DNA of 64,000 bases, taken from positions 394,203 to 458,202 of the forward strand of contig NW_003314287.1 of assembly GCF_000143415.4 (NCBI RefSeq). The letters are read 5' to 3'. This DNA is from Selaginella moellendorffii. Its lineage: Eukaryota; Streptophyta; Lycopodiopsida; Selaginellales; Selaginellaceae. Positions 35,201-47,239 of the stretch are shown here, one piece after another. The position numbers and the translations under genes were made by a program. Each line of letters begins with the position of its first letter. Position 1 is the first letter of the stretch. The notes under the pieces were generated by a model. It worked only from the letters and a program-made list of their open reading frames with translations, was not told where the DNA came from and ran no database searches.

Positions 35201-37343
35201 AATAGCGACGGGCTTTGGTGTGGACGGGCGAATAGCTGCTCAAGGTGACGGGGTGATGGCTTGGTCGAAATCAACTTTAGCAATCCCCAGGTCGACAAGA
35301 AGCTCTCTTTTTAGCTTCATGGCAAACAAAAATGCCTCGCGGCAAGACCTGAATGTCTTCTTAAGAAGTTTCTGTTGCAAGTTCCCACGCAGACCCACTA
35401 TGAATGCCATGATCCTCTATTGTTCATCTTGGATCACTCTGCGATCCCAACACTGCTTCCAGTATGCTCGAAACCGGGTGATATAGTTAGGAATAGACTC
35501 GTGAGCACCCTGCCGGAGTGAAAAGAGGTTGACAAGTAGCCAATTTGTGGGTTTTTATTCAATGAAACATTCTCGGAAAGAAGAAAGTAGTGTCTAGAAG
35601 TCTGTCCTGTCCTTTGGGAGGAGAGAATTTGCCCAAGTTGTTGCTTTGCCTTCGAGAGACTGCAAGAAGTCACGACACATATGATCATTTTCAACGATCA
35701 TGTTTGTGGTGTAGTAGTAATCAAAGCGACTAATATGTGATGTTGGGGAGAATGTTCTAACATCTGAGAAAGTCAGGAGATCACTCCCCTTCTGCAAAAC
35801 ATGGAGTTGAGGTCGAGCTAAAGGTGGCTGCACCAGAGCTCGTAGATCTAAGTCACTGGAATTTGCCGAGGATGAAAAGGACTCGGCCCGAGAAGGTGCT
35901 ATGTGGTACCTAAGCTACCTTTGGATGTTAGAAAGTTTACTCCATACCTTAGGGCCTTGAGGTATGGTAAAAGGGTGCCAATTTGTCACACTCTAGTTTG
36001 TACCGGCATCAAATACCCTGAACACTACAAATGCCTGGTCAAGGGAACTGGGTTGACAAGAGCAAGAAGACTGTAGACTTGTGCTCAAGCTGCTCAAAGT
36101 TGCCTAAAATGCCTGTGATGAAGAGAAATAAGGGTGAAAATGGAAGGAGATGTAGGCCTCAAGCACATATAACTGTTGACCCGTAGAGTAACCGCTGACC
36201 TTTTGTAGTAGCTGGTAACCGGTAACCCATAACTAGTAACCAATAACTGGGGACCTATAACCTGCAACCCCTTGCTCTTGCTCCTACTCCTGCGCCTACT
36301 CCAGCACCGACTCCTACCTCTGTGCCTCTTCCTACTCTTGTGCCAACTTCTGTTCCTGCTCTTTTACTGTTTCTATGCCTACTCCTGCTCCCTGAAGATG
36401 GCTTCGTTCCCAAGGAACTCCCAACCAAGTTTAGCCTAAAAGAGAAAAATGAGTCCTTTGGTCTCAATCCTTCCCCATTTTGACTGTTGGTGGGCTCATT
36501 GGAAAGGGCTCAGCCTGTCTACCCTTTATCGCAAGAATTTGTGAAGAAGCTGCCTCAATATTCCCTGAAATATAAGAAGAGTTAACCCAAAACACCAATA
36601 TTGTAGAAAAACATGTGCATGTCACTGATGTAGATTAATACTAAGGCACCGTTGGTATTGTCAAAAAGCCTAGGACTAGGAGCACCTCTAGAAACAAACA
36701 ACATTCAAAAGAAAGCCCAGAGAAGCATGGATTCCTACTACAAAGAAGAAAATCTACCCAATCTAGCCGAAGAAGAAAATCCTTTTACATGCTGTCAATT
36801 TGCCCAAATCTAGCACCAAGAATCACCACTACTTGTAGATCTAGGCCAGATCTACAAGCCCAAATGCACTACTTTGAGAAATTAGGTTGAGGATCTAGGC
36901 GAGAAAGTGAAAACCCTAAAATGTTCATTCAATTGAGCCAAGAAACGTTGTATCTCTTCAAATACTACATGGCTTGATGAGCGCTATACCTTGCTAGAAA
37001 GAGGAGTTATACCTTGTTGGAAAGAGGAGCTCCAAACCTATCCAACACGCCTAAGATCAAACAAAACCACCGCGAGACAAATAAGAAATTGCTTCCCAAA
37101 GTCTACAGCCAAAAGAAAAAGAGAGAAATGATACCTCAGAAAGTGTTGCACGGTCACATTAGATTCACCATTTGTTGGGGGAAGGAGGGGCACCTCCCCA
37201 AGACTTGCTCAAGCACGAAAAATGCTTCAATGCTCTCCACAAATGCCCCCCCTTTGCCCATGTGGGGCAAGGGTTTTATACAAGGAAGATCAGGAATATT
37301 TTGACCAGAATATTCCTGATCTTCCTTGCATAAAACCCTAACA
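32266..37343 (-). mobile_element. Complete-ended Ty3/gypsy element, minus strand
   Basis: LTRs lie at 32266-32451 and 37173-37343 with inverted termini TGTTRGGG/CCCTAACA, flanked by a 4-bp duplication CATT (32262-32265 and 37344-37347). Reading the minus strand from the right: PBS TGGTGAATCTAATGTG, leader, gag at 35880-35200 (DFLQSLEGKATTWANSLLPK), an RNase H remnant at 35101-35190 (EKKYVDAEKEVVVVIYTLE), and integrase at 34000-34770. The integrase zinc part (HAFHSCAGHF, CEQCQW) and core (LDFIGPINPPSSKGQ, MDYFKKWVEATPL, LISDRGNSFFG) are recognisable. RT is deleted and stops are present. A CT run lies at 32410-32428. Confidence 0.85.
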
Positions 37344-38095
37344 CATTCTCCTATGAAATTCTCGATGCAGTAGTTAAACATGAAATGTACTCATTTCTTA
37401 ACAGCTTCATTGGCTAAAATCGAGTTCACATCACACCCAAAGATTAGCATAAGTCAGCCTTCATTAGTCCTTGGGGCACTTATGTTTATCGATGAATGCC
37501 TTTGGTATTTCTAATGCACCATTTACTTTCTAGAGAATCATCATTGACACATTTTGAGATTACCTCACTAACTTCATGCAAGTTTTTATGGATGACTTTA
37601 GTATCTTCAACAGCAAAGGACAACATCTCCAACATCTCAAAAAATGCTTCATCAAATGCCGAAGAACAACATCACCTTAAACCCCAAGAAATTTACCTTC
37701 TTCGTCAAATCTGGTGTCCTACTTGGACATATCGTCTGCAAAGAAGGCATCCTCATCGACAAAGCCAAGATACTTGCCATCATCAACATGTAACATCCAA
37801 CAAACGTCACCGAACTACAATCCTTCCTCAGAAAAATGGGATACCATCAATGCTTCATCAAAGATTACGCAAAGATTGCAAAGAGAAGACTAAAGAAAAG
37901 TGAAGAAATCAAGATCAATGATCAAGTACTCTAGTTTTGAGGAAATATCAAGAAAATCAGCTCCAAAGTGAAGTCAAAATGGGAAGGACTATTCCTCATC
38001 CAAGAATTTAAAGCTCCAGGAACAGCAGCAATCGTAACACTCAAGGGCAAGCATCTCCAAACTGTCAACCTCAACAAACTCAAGAGATACTAATT

Positions 38096-39020
38096 ATACA
38101 ACTCAAATGTCATCAATAATGACCTTGAAAGAAATGAAGGTTTCAACTTTGAAATTCAAGAATGAAACATCAAGAAGAGTTATCAAGACTATGAAGACTC
38201 GACCTCAAGAATTCAACACATTCAAGGTTTACAAAGTTCAAGCTCAAGAACTCAACACAATCAAGAAACACAAAGCTCAAGTTCAAAAATCCAACACAAG
38301 AAAGACTTTGAAAAATTAAGCTTAAGAAAACAATATGAAGAAAAACAACGACTTTAAGAACTTCAACCAAAAACAAGACTTAGAGACCAATAAATCTCTC
38401 AAGATGCATCAACAAACGTGCCAAAGACCAACACAAAGAAAACTTCTCCAAACCAACATAGTATCTCCAACAAGTGTGAGTGGTTGAGTGTCGATTAAGG
38501 CTTATGTTAACTCTCTCAATCCAGCACTTAGGAGAAAGGTTCAAAGGAAGGGTCTAGCTACTATAGAGTTGGCTATGTAGCAAGCGGTGCAAGTTGAGCA
38601 TAAAAGGTTGCTCGAGCAAGAAACAACGACATACAAGGAGAGTTGCTAGGTTGCATAATTGCAACCACTGCTACCACCACTTGGAATTAGATGTCTACTC
38701 TTATTCATCTCTTCATAGATGTGTTAGGCACCTTCTAGAACTCCATAAAGAAGCTTGGTGAGAGGTAGGATCAACTTGAGAATCCTGGTCTACATCGTAG
38801 TAATAACAACTTCCCTCAAGTGAATGTTGGATATCAGCGATGGAGGAGAGGTGCACAACAAGAGGGATGTTATCAGGAGCCTATTGGTTATCGTCAAGGA
38901 TATAACAATGCTCCTCCACCAAGCTTATATAAGCAAGAAGTGGGATTAATGCCTCAATCAAGATGACAATGTGACCTTTCCAAGTGTTTTAGGCATGAAG
39001 AGGATGGGTGCGAAGTATAC
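38096..39020 (+). mobile_element. Retroelement 3' region and gag-like fragment
   Basis: Bases 38100-38400 read as Lys/Gln/Asn-rich repeats with no domain. Bases 38780-38990 give a gag-like string (NNNFPQVNVGYQRWRRGAQQ, GYRQGYNNAPPPSLY) broken by stops. No boundary repeat was identified. Confidence 0.5.
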
Positions 39021-42000
39021 TTGAGCTCACGAGTTGAAGAGTTGAGCTCACGAGTTGAGCTCAATTTTCAATTGTAATTTAGTACAAACATTATAAACTT
39101 TAACATTTTAAGGTTATGGCGAACCTAATAATTTCATAATTCTCTATATATTATATAGATAAAAATGTTCTAAAGGACACTTCTTGTTCTAATATTTTAA
39201 ATATTTACTATATGCAATGATAGGGACGTTTGTTAGAACATAAAATAAAATGTTTTCAAAAAGAGTATTCTTGTAACTTCTTTAAATTTGTACTCTGTGC
39301 TTTCTGGCTAGTAAATGTCAGACTTAAAAAATTATTAAATTTGAAATAAGATTCTATGTAAAGCCATATAACCGTTTGAAAGGGAAAAAAATAACCGTTG
39401 ATGTAAGCTTGTTGCAAAAACCAAAAGTTTAAAATAACCTACTCACCTAGTAATGATTATGATTCTAATATGAAATAATTTTAATACTAAAGAAGAAATC
39501 ATTGGTACAACCCACAATATCCTCTTCAACATATTTCAGAAACTAAACTTCATAAAGGTAATGAAAAGTATATTTGCATCAATCCAAAAGCCAAACACAA
39601 CAAAGTTATACTCAATAAGTGATCATAAAATGATCCTCCATAAATCCATCTTTTATAGCAAGATGTAACTCACTTCAAACAAGCACAAGAAAAATCATTA
39701 ATGATCGATATAATCTCAATGCAAGTTTAATAAGGAACTAACAACTTTAAAATCGATCATTAACTCTTCCTCTTGTAAAGCTAGTATGGTCCGCAACTAA
39801 ATCACTTTTCAAAAAAAAGTTAAAACTCAACCTCTACTAAGTAATTTCATCTAGAACAAGACTAACTCAACTTGCTACTCAGTTCATTTGAACACTAACA
39901 TAGGTGTTAATTAGCAAATGCACAAATGCTAATAACATAAAGTTTCAAATCATCAACACTTTCTATATTAAGACTAGCAAAACTCAATATCAATCCTCTA
40001 GAGAGATATCTCATTTCACTACAATCTCAATATCAACAATATCAATGACAAGGCATTACTTTAATGTCATCAAAACTAAAATAAAGATAAAAGAAAGCAA
40101 GAGTGAATCACCACTCAACACTCTTTAACAACTAAATTAACCAAGGTAAAAAATACCTTACTTAATATTTGAGACCAATTCTTTGATAATACTTAACTTT
40201 AAATAACACATCATTAAGGAGTGATTCACCACGTCTAAGACTCAATGAAATCCAATACTATAAACTAAATGCAACTAAATGATATTGACAAAGGTAGAAT
40301 CAACATGTTAATATAAAAAAACCATGTAAGCCAAACAATACAATCCTTCATAACACCATCCAGTAAAGCAAGCCTATCACCGCTAAATCATCATCAAGTG
40401 AAGTAAGTGATAAAAATCCTCAACGAAGTCTGCAAGCAATCATTAGTTGCAAAGTAACCAATAATCATTCTTCAACTTATCTTTACAAGACCAAACACTA
40501 AACTCATATCATTATGCTATATATTTGCTTAACCAAAATATAACACCCCAAGTATAAGATATATAGGAACATAGACAAACATAGACTAAATGACCACTCA
40601 AAATCAATCATACAATAATAAACTCACTAATAGGTCTAACCAATAAGTTTAAGAATGCCTTGAAGAGGCTAGTTATACATGATTAACAGTTAGCTGAAAC
40701 TTTAGTGAAAACCATGAGATAAACTTAAATGGTACATAACCTCTTAATGGACAATACTACAATACAAGTATTAATATTTCAACCACAAATAGCTAAGTTG
40801 GACATGACTATCCTCAACCAAGGTGCAGGGCTACCAAGACTAAGTCAAAATTAGTGAGAACTCATTACTCTCATAAAGTTTAATAAAATGTAAAGTGCAA
40901 CTTACCACCAAACATAATGTTATAGAAGAAAAGCACAAGGGTCACCTTTCTAAAAAAGTGCAATAGCCACTTTTTTACACAAACTTTAGACTTTATTCAA
41001 CTCAATTGCTTTAACCCCAAAAGTTAGTATTCCTTTCAAGTTACATTATACAAACTACATACTAAAGTTTAAGCTAATTGAAGTCAACTACAACCCTTTT
41101 ACTAGTTTATATTAGCTTATGAAAATAAAATGGTTTTCGGGCAAAATGATCAACAAATTAGCCATTTGGAAAGCCTAAGAAAATTTGTGGAAAATTTTCT
41201 ATCCTAGAGAAAGAATGACTCTCAGTCTATAAATGCAAATTTCCAAGACTTAACCAACTTCCTCCTACCTATAACTTCACATAGATTCACCTTCACATAA
41301 ATTCTCATGACCCAAAAACATATCTAAACATTGAACATCATACCTATATAACTGACATTCAATACCAACATCTATAAAATGCAAATGAATACCCAAGACT
41401 TAATCATGAAGACCATATCTTCAAATACTTTTATTGCACTAATACCCTTTTTCAATCATCCTTAAGATTTAGGATGAAGCCAAAACATTAACAAAAAAAA
41501 AATGACATTAAAAATTAAGCTCTAAGGACAAGTCCTTATCACTCGATATAACAATGCTACTTCCACTAACATAAGTGCTAGTAATATCATTTCCTCAATT
41601 ACACACTTTCTCCATCTAATAGTCTACTTCAAGTGCTAATAGATAAACCAACAAACTATAACAAGTGAATGCTATAACCCTTTCTAAAACTCAATAAACA
41701 ATTCTAAAGGAATAAAGTATCAACTTAAGCTTAGCATAATGGATTATTATAAAATCTAGTCAAAGCTACTACAATGCTACTTCTTGCAAGTATGTTAACT
41801 TCACTATCAACCACTTTGAGGTTAATCATCGTTGACCAAACAACTTCGTAAACATATTGCTCACAATCATATAGATATAATATAGAAATCACAATGACTT
41901 GATCATCAATTGAGCAATGCCCATGTCACTATTACAAAGGTTCATGTCAGTATTAAGTGCCAACTCAATTCGACAAAATGCAATAGAAATGCCACATCCC

Positions 42001-42050
42001 ACTAATAAAAATTTATGACACCTAACACCACTAACTTTTGTTCACAACAT
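39020..42050. repeat. Left arm of a long spaced inverted repeat
   Basis: The arm matches, reverse-complemented, 44670-46210, for example around 39030-39330 against 45890-46190 and 40900-41060 against 45640-45840. About 1.5 kb of the left arm (roughly 39340-40850) has no counterpart in the right arm. The sequence is AT-rich with no coding. It is probably two copies of one non-autonomous element or LTR in opposite orientation. Confidence 0.65.
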
Positions 42051-42946
42051 GGACAAACTCATGCCACTCTTTATTTGACCAAACTCAAAACTAATCAAAC
42101 ACAAAACTACTCAAGAAGTAATAACAAGGTTCCCTAGAAAAAAATTAAATATTGTAACCCAAGTCTTCAATAGCAAGCCTAAGCATAATGGTTTAGTGTT
42201 TCACTGTTATTCATCTCACGACTCACCACTTATAAAACTATCATAATCAACATGTATTAAAGTAAGGATTCTTAAATGCATGATGTAAACACAAGCAATG
42301 GTTTACACCTTGTTGCAAATCATCTCTCCAAAAAGAGAAAATGATTTATGTGTTTGACACTTCATCCTTAATGACTCTCTTTTTAGTCTCAACATGATTA
42401 AACCTCAAGCTTTGCATTTGCACTACTTTCAATCTAGTCTAAGAAAAGTGTATGAGAGAGCACAACAATGACTATTCAAACTAATAAACTAATCCCTATA
42501 GTCTTGATTGATCCACTTATAATTGTGCCTAGGAAGGATCCATTAGTGCCGTGCTAAATAACTACAGAACAGTTTATTCACCACTCTTAGCAAACCCAAG
42601 GGAGGTTTACTTTTACCCATAGTAACACAGAACCACTTATGGTAACCATCGATATGCTAATATTAATCTTGCCAACTCAAAATATAACCTTAAGTTGCTA
42701 ATATGCCTCCTTTATGAGCCCAAGCCCAAACTCATGCAAATGGAACATCTCACATCCATTCTATAAGCCTAAGTGAAAGCTCATATAATCTAGTATGAAA
42801 AGTTAACCAAAAATTCATACTCAAGAGACATATGCGAAGCCATAGCAACCAAATATATACCACTTGAATCATTGTTTTCATCTCTACATATTCAACAAGA
42901 CTAGTTACCCAATCTCATTATATAATACTCGCTAAGACTCACCAAA
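42050..42946. other. AT-rich repeat sequence, no gene seen
   Basis: A weak RT-like reading (PLIIVPRKDPLVPC) occurs near 42512-42556 and nothing else is recognisable. I regard the stretch as degraded retroelement sequence. Confidence 0.4.
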
Positions 42947-43330
42947 TGTAATGCATATGATTTTCACCCTTTACCCTACAGTAGTTTACCATAGGGTAAC
43001 CATAAAGTGGAACCTTAACCCTTCATGTGCCACATGCTATGTGTCCAAGGGAAGTGGAGCAAACCCAAATTTCAAGGCTTTGGGCCATTGAATAAAGAAA
43101 TGGAGCTAAACTCCTAAGCTTGTAACCAAGGAGCGAAAGAATTGGAGCATGGAATGATTTCTAAGCATTTAGCCTAAGGAGTGAAAGGATAGAAATATAG
43201 AGCAACATAGGAATAGTCCTAGAGCATTCAACATCCCAATGCCAAAACTAGCTTGCAAAATGGAGCCAAAATAAGTTTGATACTCTTTTAGTATACTAAT
43301 GGTCTAATGCAAGGATATCACTCCATACTT
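42947..43330 (+). repeat. Diverged, truncated copy of the long LTR
   Basis: The copy starts TGTAATGCATATGATTTTCA, parallel to TGTAGCGCACGTGGTTTTGA at 3392, and follows that repeat in order to about its base 390 before the similarity ends near 43330. It is much more diverged than the two full-length copies. Confidence 0.55.
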
Positions 43331-43979
43331 GAGAAAACAACTTCTCAAGTTATGTCAAACTTCACCATTAGTAAATTCAACTCAAATCAAGAGAAAGACC
43401 AACAACTCTTCATCCCACAAGACTGCCATTCAACCCAGCAACTTCGATGAAGATGTACCATACATCCTAATCATAATAGAAAAGAACAAGCTCCATAAGG
43501 AATCATCGACAGTAGCACAAGAGTTAACATCATCGAGTATTCAACTTGCAAAGCAATGAGACTTGGGCTAATCCACCCTGCAACCTTCAACATCAAGATG
43601 ACTAACAATTGAAGTGTACAACCATCAAGAATCATATGCAATATTCCTATCAAGATCAAGGATCAAGAATTTTAGGTAACTTTTATCGTGCTCAAAATGG
43701 CAAAAGACTAAAGTTCCTATAAAGTATTCCTCAAGCAAACTTGGCTTAAAACAGCTAATGTTGTCACATACTAGCGGAAGAACACAATTACTTTTGGAGA
43801 GCATCAAGAACCCCCTTGAATCCCCACAACTATAGCAAAGAAGATCGCAAAGAAATTTCAACCAACCATCATTGAACAATATGAATGAAGGTCTTAATGA
43901 TTATGACAAAGCATAAATCTTGAAGGCATATTAACAGCAACAACCTGAAATTGAAGACAATCAAGAAATTATGACACAG
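43331..43979. other. Unassigned AT-rich sequence
   Basis: The stretch carries short ORFs on both strands only. None has a recognisable domain and no repeat boundary was seen apart from the TRIM that begins at 43980. Confidence 0.4.
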
Positions 43980-44653
43980 TGTAGCGCATGTGATCATGGG
44001 ATGAGATTTAAATATACTGTCACCGTGGATCCTTGGAACCTTAGGGGATAAATAGGGATAAAATAGCCACTAAAGGCTCTTTCATTAAGCAATTGCCCCT
44101 TTTCTAGTTAGTTTAAGGGAAGAGAGATAAGGTGCGCTACATGTGGTATCAGAGAAAATGGCACAAATTTGATTCCCATTGATTAGTGGCTACTTAAAAA
44201 TATAATATACCTTGAACAAAGTATATTCCTACCCCTAAAATTTAAAATCATACGTATTGGGCATCCATGCGTATGTCCTTCCTCTTGGTGGAGCATCCAC
44301 GGACAAAGGTATCCACCATGGGATTGCAATACGGGTGGATGATTAGTTGCCTCACATGGAATAGCTAGTTTACACAATGGAAGGATTGGTAGATTGAGTG
44401 CGAAAATGGAAGTGCTGGTTCCCCTTGGCTCAGTAGGGGTTATTAGTCAATAGTCAATGAGGACATTGACATCTCTAAAGGGGGGGGTGAGTGTAGCACA
44501 TGTGATCATGGGATGAGATTTAGATATACTGTCACCGTAGATCCTTAAAACTTTGGGGGATAAATAGGGATAAAATAGCCACTAAGGGCTCTCTTATCAA
44601 GCAATTGTCCCTTTTTCAGTTGGCTTAAAGGGAGAGAGATAAAGTGCACTACG
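43980..44653 (+). mobile_element. TRIM element, copy 3
   Basis: LTRs are 43980-44141 and 44492-44653, each 162 bp. The PBS TGGTATCAGAGA lies at 44144-44155 and a polypurine tract (AAAGGGGGGGGTGAG-like) directly precedes LTR 2. The last base of LTR 2 reads G instead of A. Flanking pentamers (CACAG and TAGGT) do not match, so either the target site has decayed or one side has been rearranged. It has more substitutions than copy 2. Confidence 0.82.
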
Positions 44654-44669
44654 TAGGTCTATTAATTTA

Positions 44670-46210
44670 AGTAATTATTGTTGTGCTCTTTCATAAATTT
44701 TTCTTAGATTGGACTGAAGGCAGTGTGCATGAGCTTGTTTATATTGTGAACAAAAGTTAGTGGTGTTGGGTGTTGTAAGTCTCTATCGGTAGAGTGTGGC
44801 ATTTGTGTTACATTTTGTCGAATTGAGTTGGCACTTGATGCTCACATAAACCTTTGAAGTAATGACATGGGTGTTGCTCGTAGTGTTGTTCAATTGATGA
44901 TCAAGTCATTGTGATTTTATATCATATCCATGTGATAATGAGCAATGTGTTGACGAAGTTGCTTGGTTAAATGATAATCAACCCCAAAGTGGTTGATGGT
45001 GAAGCTAGTCTACTTATATGAAGTAGCATTGTAGTAACTTTGATTGGATTCTCAATGGTGGTTCATTATGCTAAACTTATGTTGGTACTCTATTTCTTGG
45101 GGAATTTGCCCATAAGGTGTTGGAAAGGGTTATAGCATTCACTTGTTATGGCTTGTCAGTTAATCCATTAGCACTTGGAGTAGATTGTTGGATGGAGAAG
45201 GTGTGTAGTTGAGGCATTGTCATTACTAGCACTTATGTTAGTGGAAGTGGCATTGTTATTTTGAGTGATGAGGAATTTTTCCTTAGAACTTGATTTTCCA
45301 TGTCATTTTTTTTATTAGTACTTTGGCTTAACATTGGATCTTGAAAGTGAAGAAAAGTGTTAGTGCAATATGGATATCCAAAGATGTGGTCTTCGTGATC
45401 AAGCCTTAGATGTTCACTTTGCATTTTGTAGATGTTGGTGTTGGATGTCGGTTATATGGGCAAAGATGTTTAATGTTTAAGCATACTATTGGGTCATAAG
45501 AATCGGTGTTGAGGTGAATATATATAAAGTTGTTGGTAGGAGGAAGTTGGTTGAGTCTTGAAAGTTTGTATTCCTAGACTAAGAGTCATTCTTTCTCTAA
45601 GATGGAAAATTTTCTTCAAATTAGTGAAGGGGTTCAAGTTGACTTTGGTTGGCTTAAACCTTAATACGCAGTTTGTATGATGCAACCCGAAAGGGATGCT
45701 GACTTTTGGGGCTAACGCAATTGAGTTGGATAGAGTCTGGAGTTGGTGTAGAAAAATGGCCATTGCGCTTTTCTAAGAAAGGTGACCCTTGTGTCTTTCT
45801 TCTATAGCGTTGTGCTTGGTGGCAGGTTGCACCTTACATTTTGTTAGACTCTATGAGAGTAGTGAGCTCTCACTGATCTTAATTTTTTAATTCTGACAAA
45901 CCTGACATTTACTAGCCAAAAAGCATAGAGTACAAATTTAAAGAAGTGACAAGAATACTCTTTTTGCAAATATTTTATTTTATGTTCTAACAAATGTCCC
46001 TATCATTGCATGTAGTAAATATTTAAATTATTAGAACAAGAAGTGTTTTTTAGAACATTTTTATCTATATAATATATAGAGAGTTATTAAATTATTTGGT
46101 TCACCATAAACTTAAAATTTTAAAGTTTATAATGTTTATACTAAATTTACAATTGAAAATTGAGCTCAACTCGTGAGCTCAAGTATGGTCCATGCCCAGT
46201 GGGGCACCAT
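44670..46210. repeat. Right arm of the long spaced inverted repeat
   Basis: This is the counterpart of 39020-42050 in reverse orientation, shorter because of an internal deletion of about 1.5 kb near 45885. It ends in a GAGCTCAACTCGTGAGCTC palindrome at 46161-46179, which is also present, duplicated, near 39030-39060. Confidence 0.65.
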
Positions 46211-46239
46211 TCTATATGAGTTAGGAATATTACAATTGA

Positions 46240-47225
46240 TTTTCCTTCCAAGAGTGGGAGTTGCCCTTGGGTAGCCTCTCTAGCAGCACTCAAATCCATG
46301 CTCACTCCCACCCAAGGCCATTAACCCCCAATCCCAACCTCATCTCGATTGAAAGCACTATTGGAGAGTTCCTTCAAGACTAAGTCTTGGACCTCATTAT
46401 CTCTACTATATTTTTGGAACTTTCTACAACCAATCCCCCACCCCCTCTGAGAAACGATCATTTTGGGCTTTTACCCCACAATTTGTATTAATATTCAGAC
46501 TTGGTCTTGGAGTTGATCTTGGAGTTGATCTTAGATCCGGACCCAATCTCAGATTCAGACTCGGTCTCAAATTTGGTCTTGACTTGGTCTTAGAGTTGGT
46601 GTTCAAACTTGATCTTAGACTTAATATTGATGAACTCTTTATCGTTCCAGTTGTGATTTTATAGATCCTTTAGCCTACGATACCTTAAGGAGTTAGTTGT
46701 AAGGAACCAACTCCCTGAGATGTTGAAGGCTAAAAGATCCTCGAAAGCAAGACCAAAATGATAAAGAGTTCATTGGATGAAACCAAATCTGAGATTGAGT
46801 CTGAGACCAACTTTGAGACCGAGTTCGAGACCGAGTCCGAGATCAAGTCTGAGACCAAGTTTGAGACCGAGTCTAAGACCAAAATTGAGACCGAGTTCGA
46901 GATCCGAGATGGAGTCTGAGACAGAGTCCAAGGTCGGGTCCGAGATCAAGTTCGAGATTGAGTCTGAGACCGAGATCAAATCCAAGACCGAGTCCGAATA
47001 CTAATACAAGTCATCGAGTGAAAGCCCAAAGCATGTGTCTCCTAGGGGGGGCTACAAGGGGTTCTAAAAGTATAGTAGAGATAGTGACATCTAAGAACTA
47101 GTCTTGAAGGAACTTTCCAATAATGCTTCCAAACTGACTTGATGTTGAGACTGGGGCTGAGGGCCTTGGGTGGGAGTAAGCATGGACTTGAGTGGTGCTA
47201 GAGAGGCCACCCAAGGAAGTGCTCA
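46240..47225. repeat. Roughly 1-kb imperfect palindrome (foldback)
   Basis: The left arm 46240-46690 and right arm 46705-47225 are reverse complements with scattered mismatches. The centre is at about 46690-46715 (GGAGTTAGTTG...AACCAACTCC). Each arm has an outer part beginning with AGTTGCCCTTGGGTAGCCTC (the right-arm complement reads CTTCCTTGGGTGGCCTC) and an inner GAG-rich degenerate 12-bp tandem array (GAGACCGAGTCC-like, 46500-46620 and 46790-47000). The outer part also shares CTACTATA...TTTGGGCTTT blocks with the long LTR at 3392-4538. This could be a foldback element or two inverted LTR copies. Confidence 0.7.
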
Positions 47226-47239
47226 AAGAAAAACCTAAG

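Larger units (their letters stand above)
31287..38095 (+). mobile_element. Ty3/gypsy pol relic split by two later insertions
   Basis: The RT N-terminal part is at 31287-31531 (VKEELDKLKNVGFIYPIQN, WLSPLVIVPKKSGKLRVFVN, YKKLNNT). The same frame continues at 32236-32265 (QKDTFPIPF) after a TRIM, then at 37344 after a 5-kb element (YEILDAVVKHEMYSFLNSF, FGISNAPFTFQRIIIDTF, FMDDFSIF, KSGVLLGHIVCKEGILIDKA). The YxDD-equivalent is MDDF. The integrase C-terminal tail (SKWEGLFLIQEFKAPGTAAI) lies at 37970-38095. RNase H and the integrase core are missing. Confidence 0.8.

Noticed and set aside
46500-47000. CRISPR-like spaced repeats
   Set aside because: The units are a degenerate 12-bp GAG-rich tandem array without unique spacers, in plant nuclear DNA.
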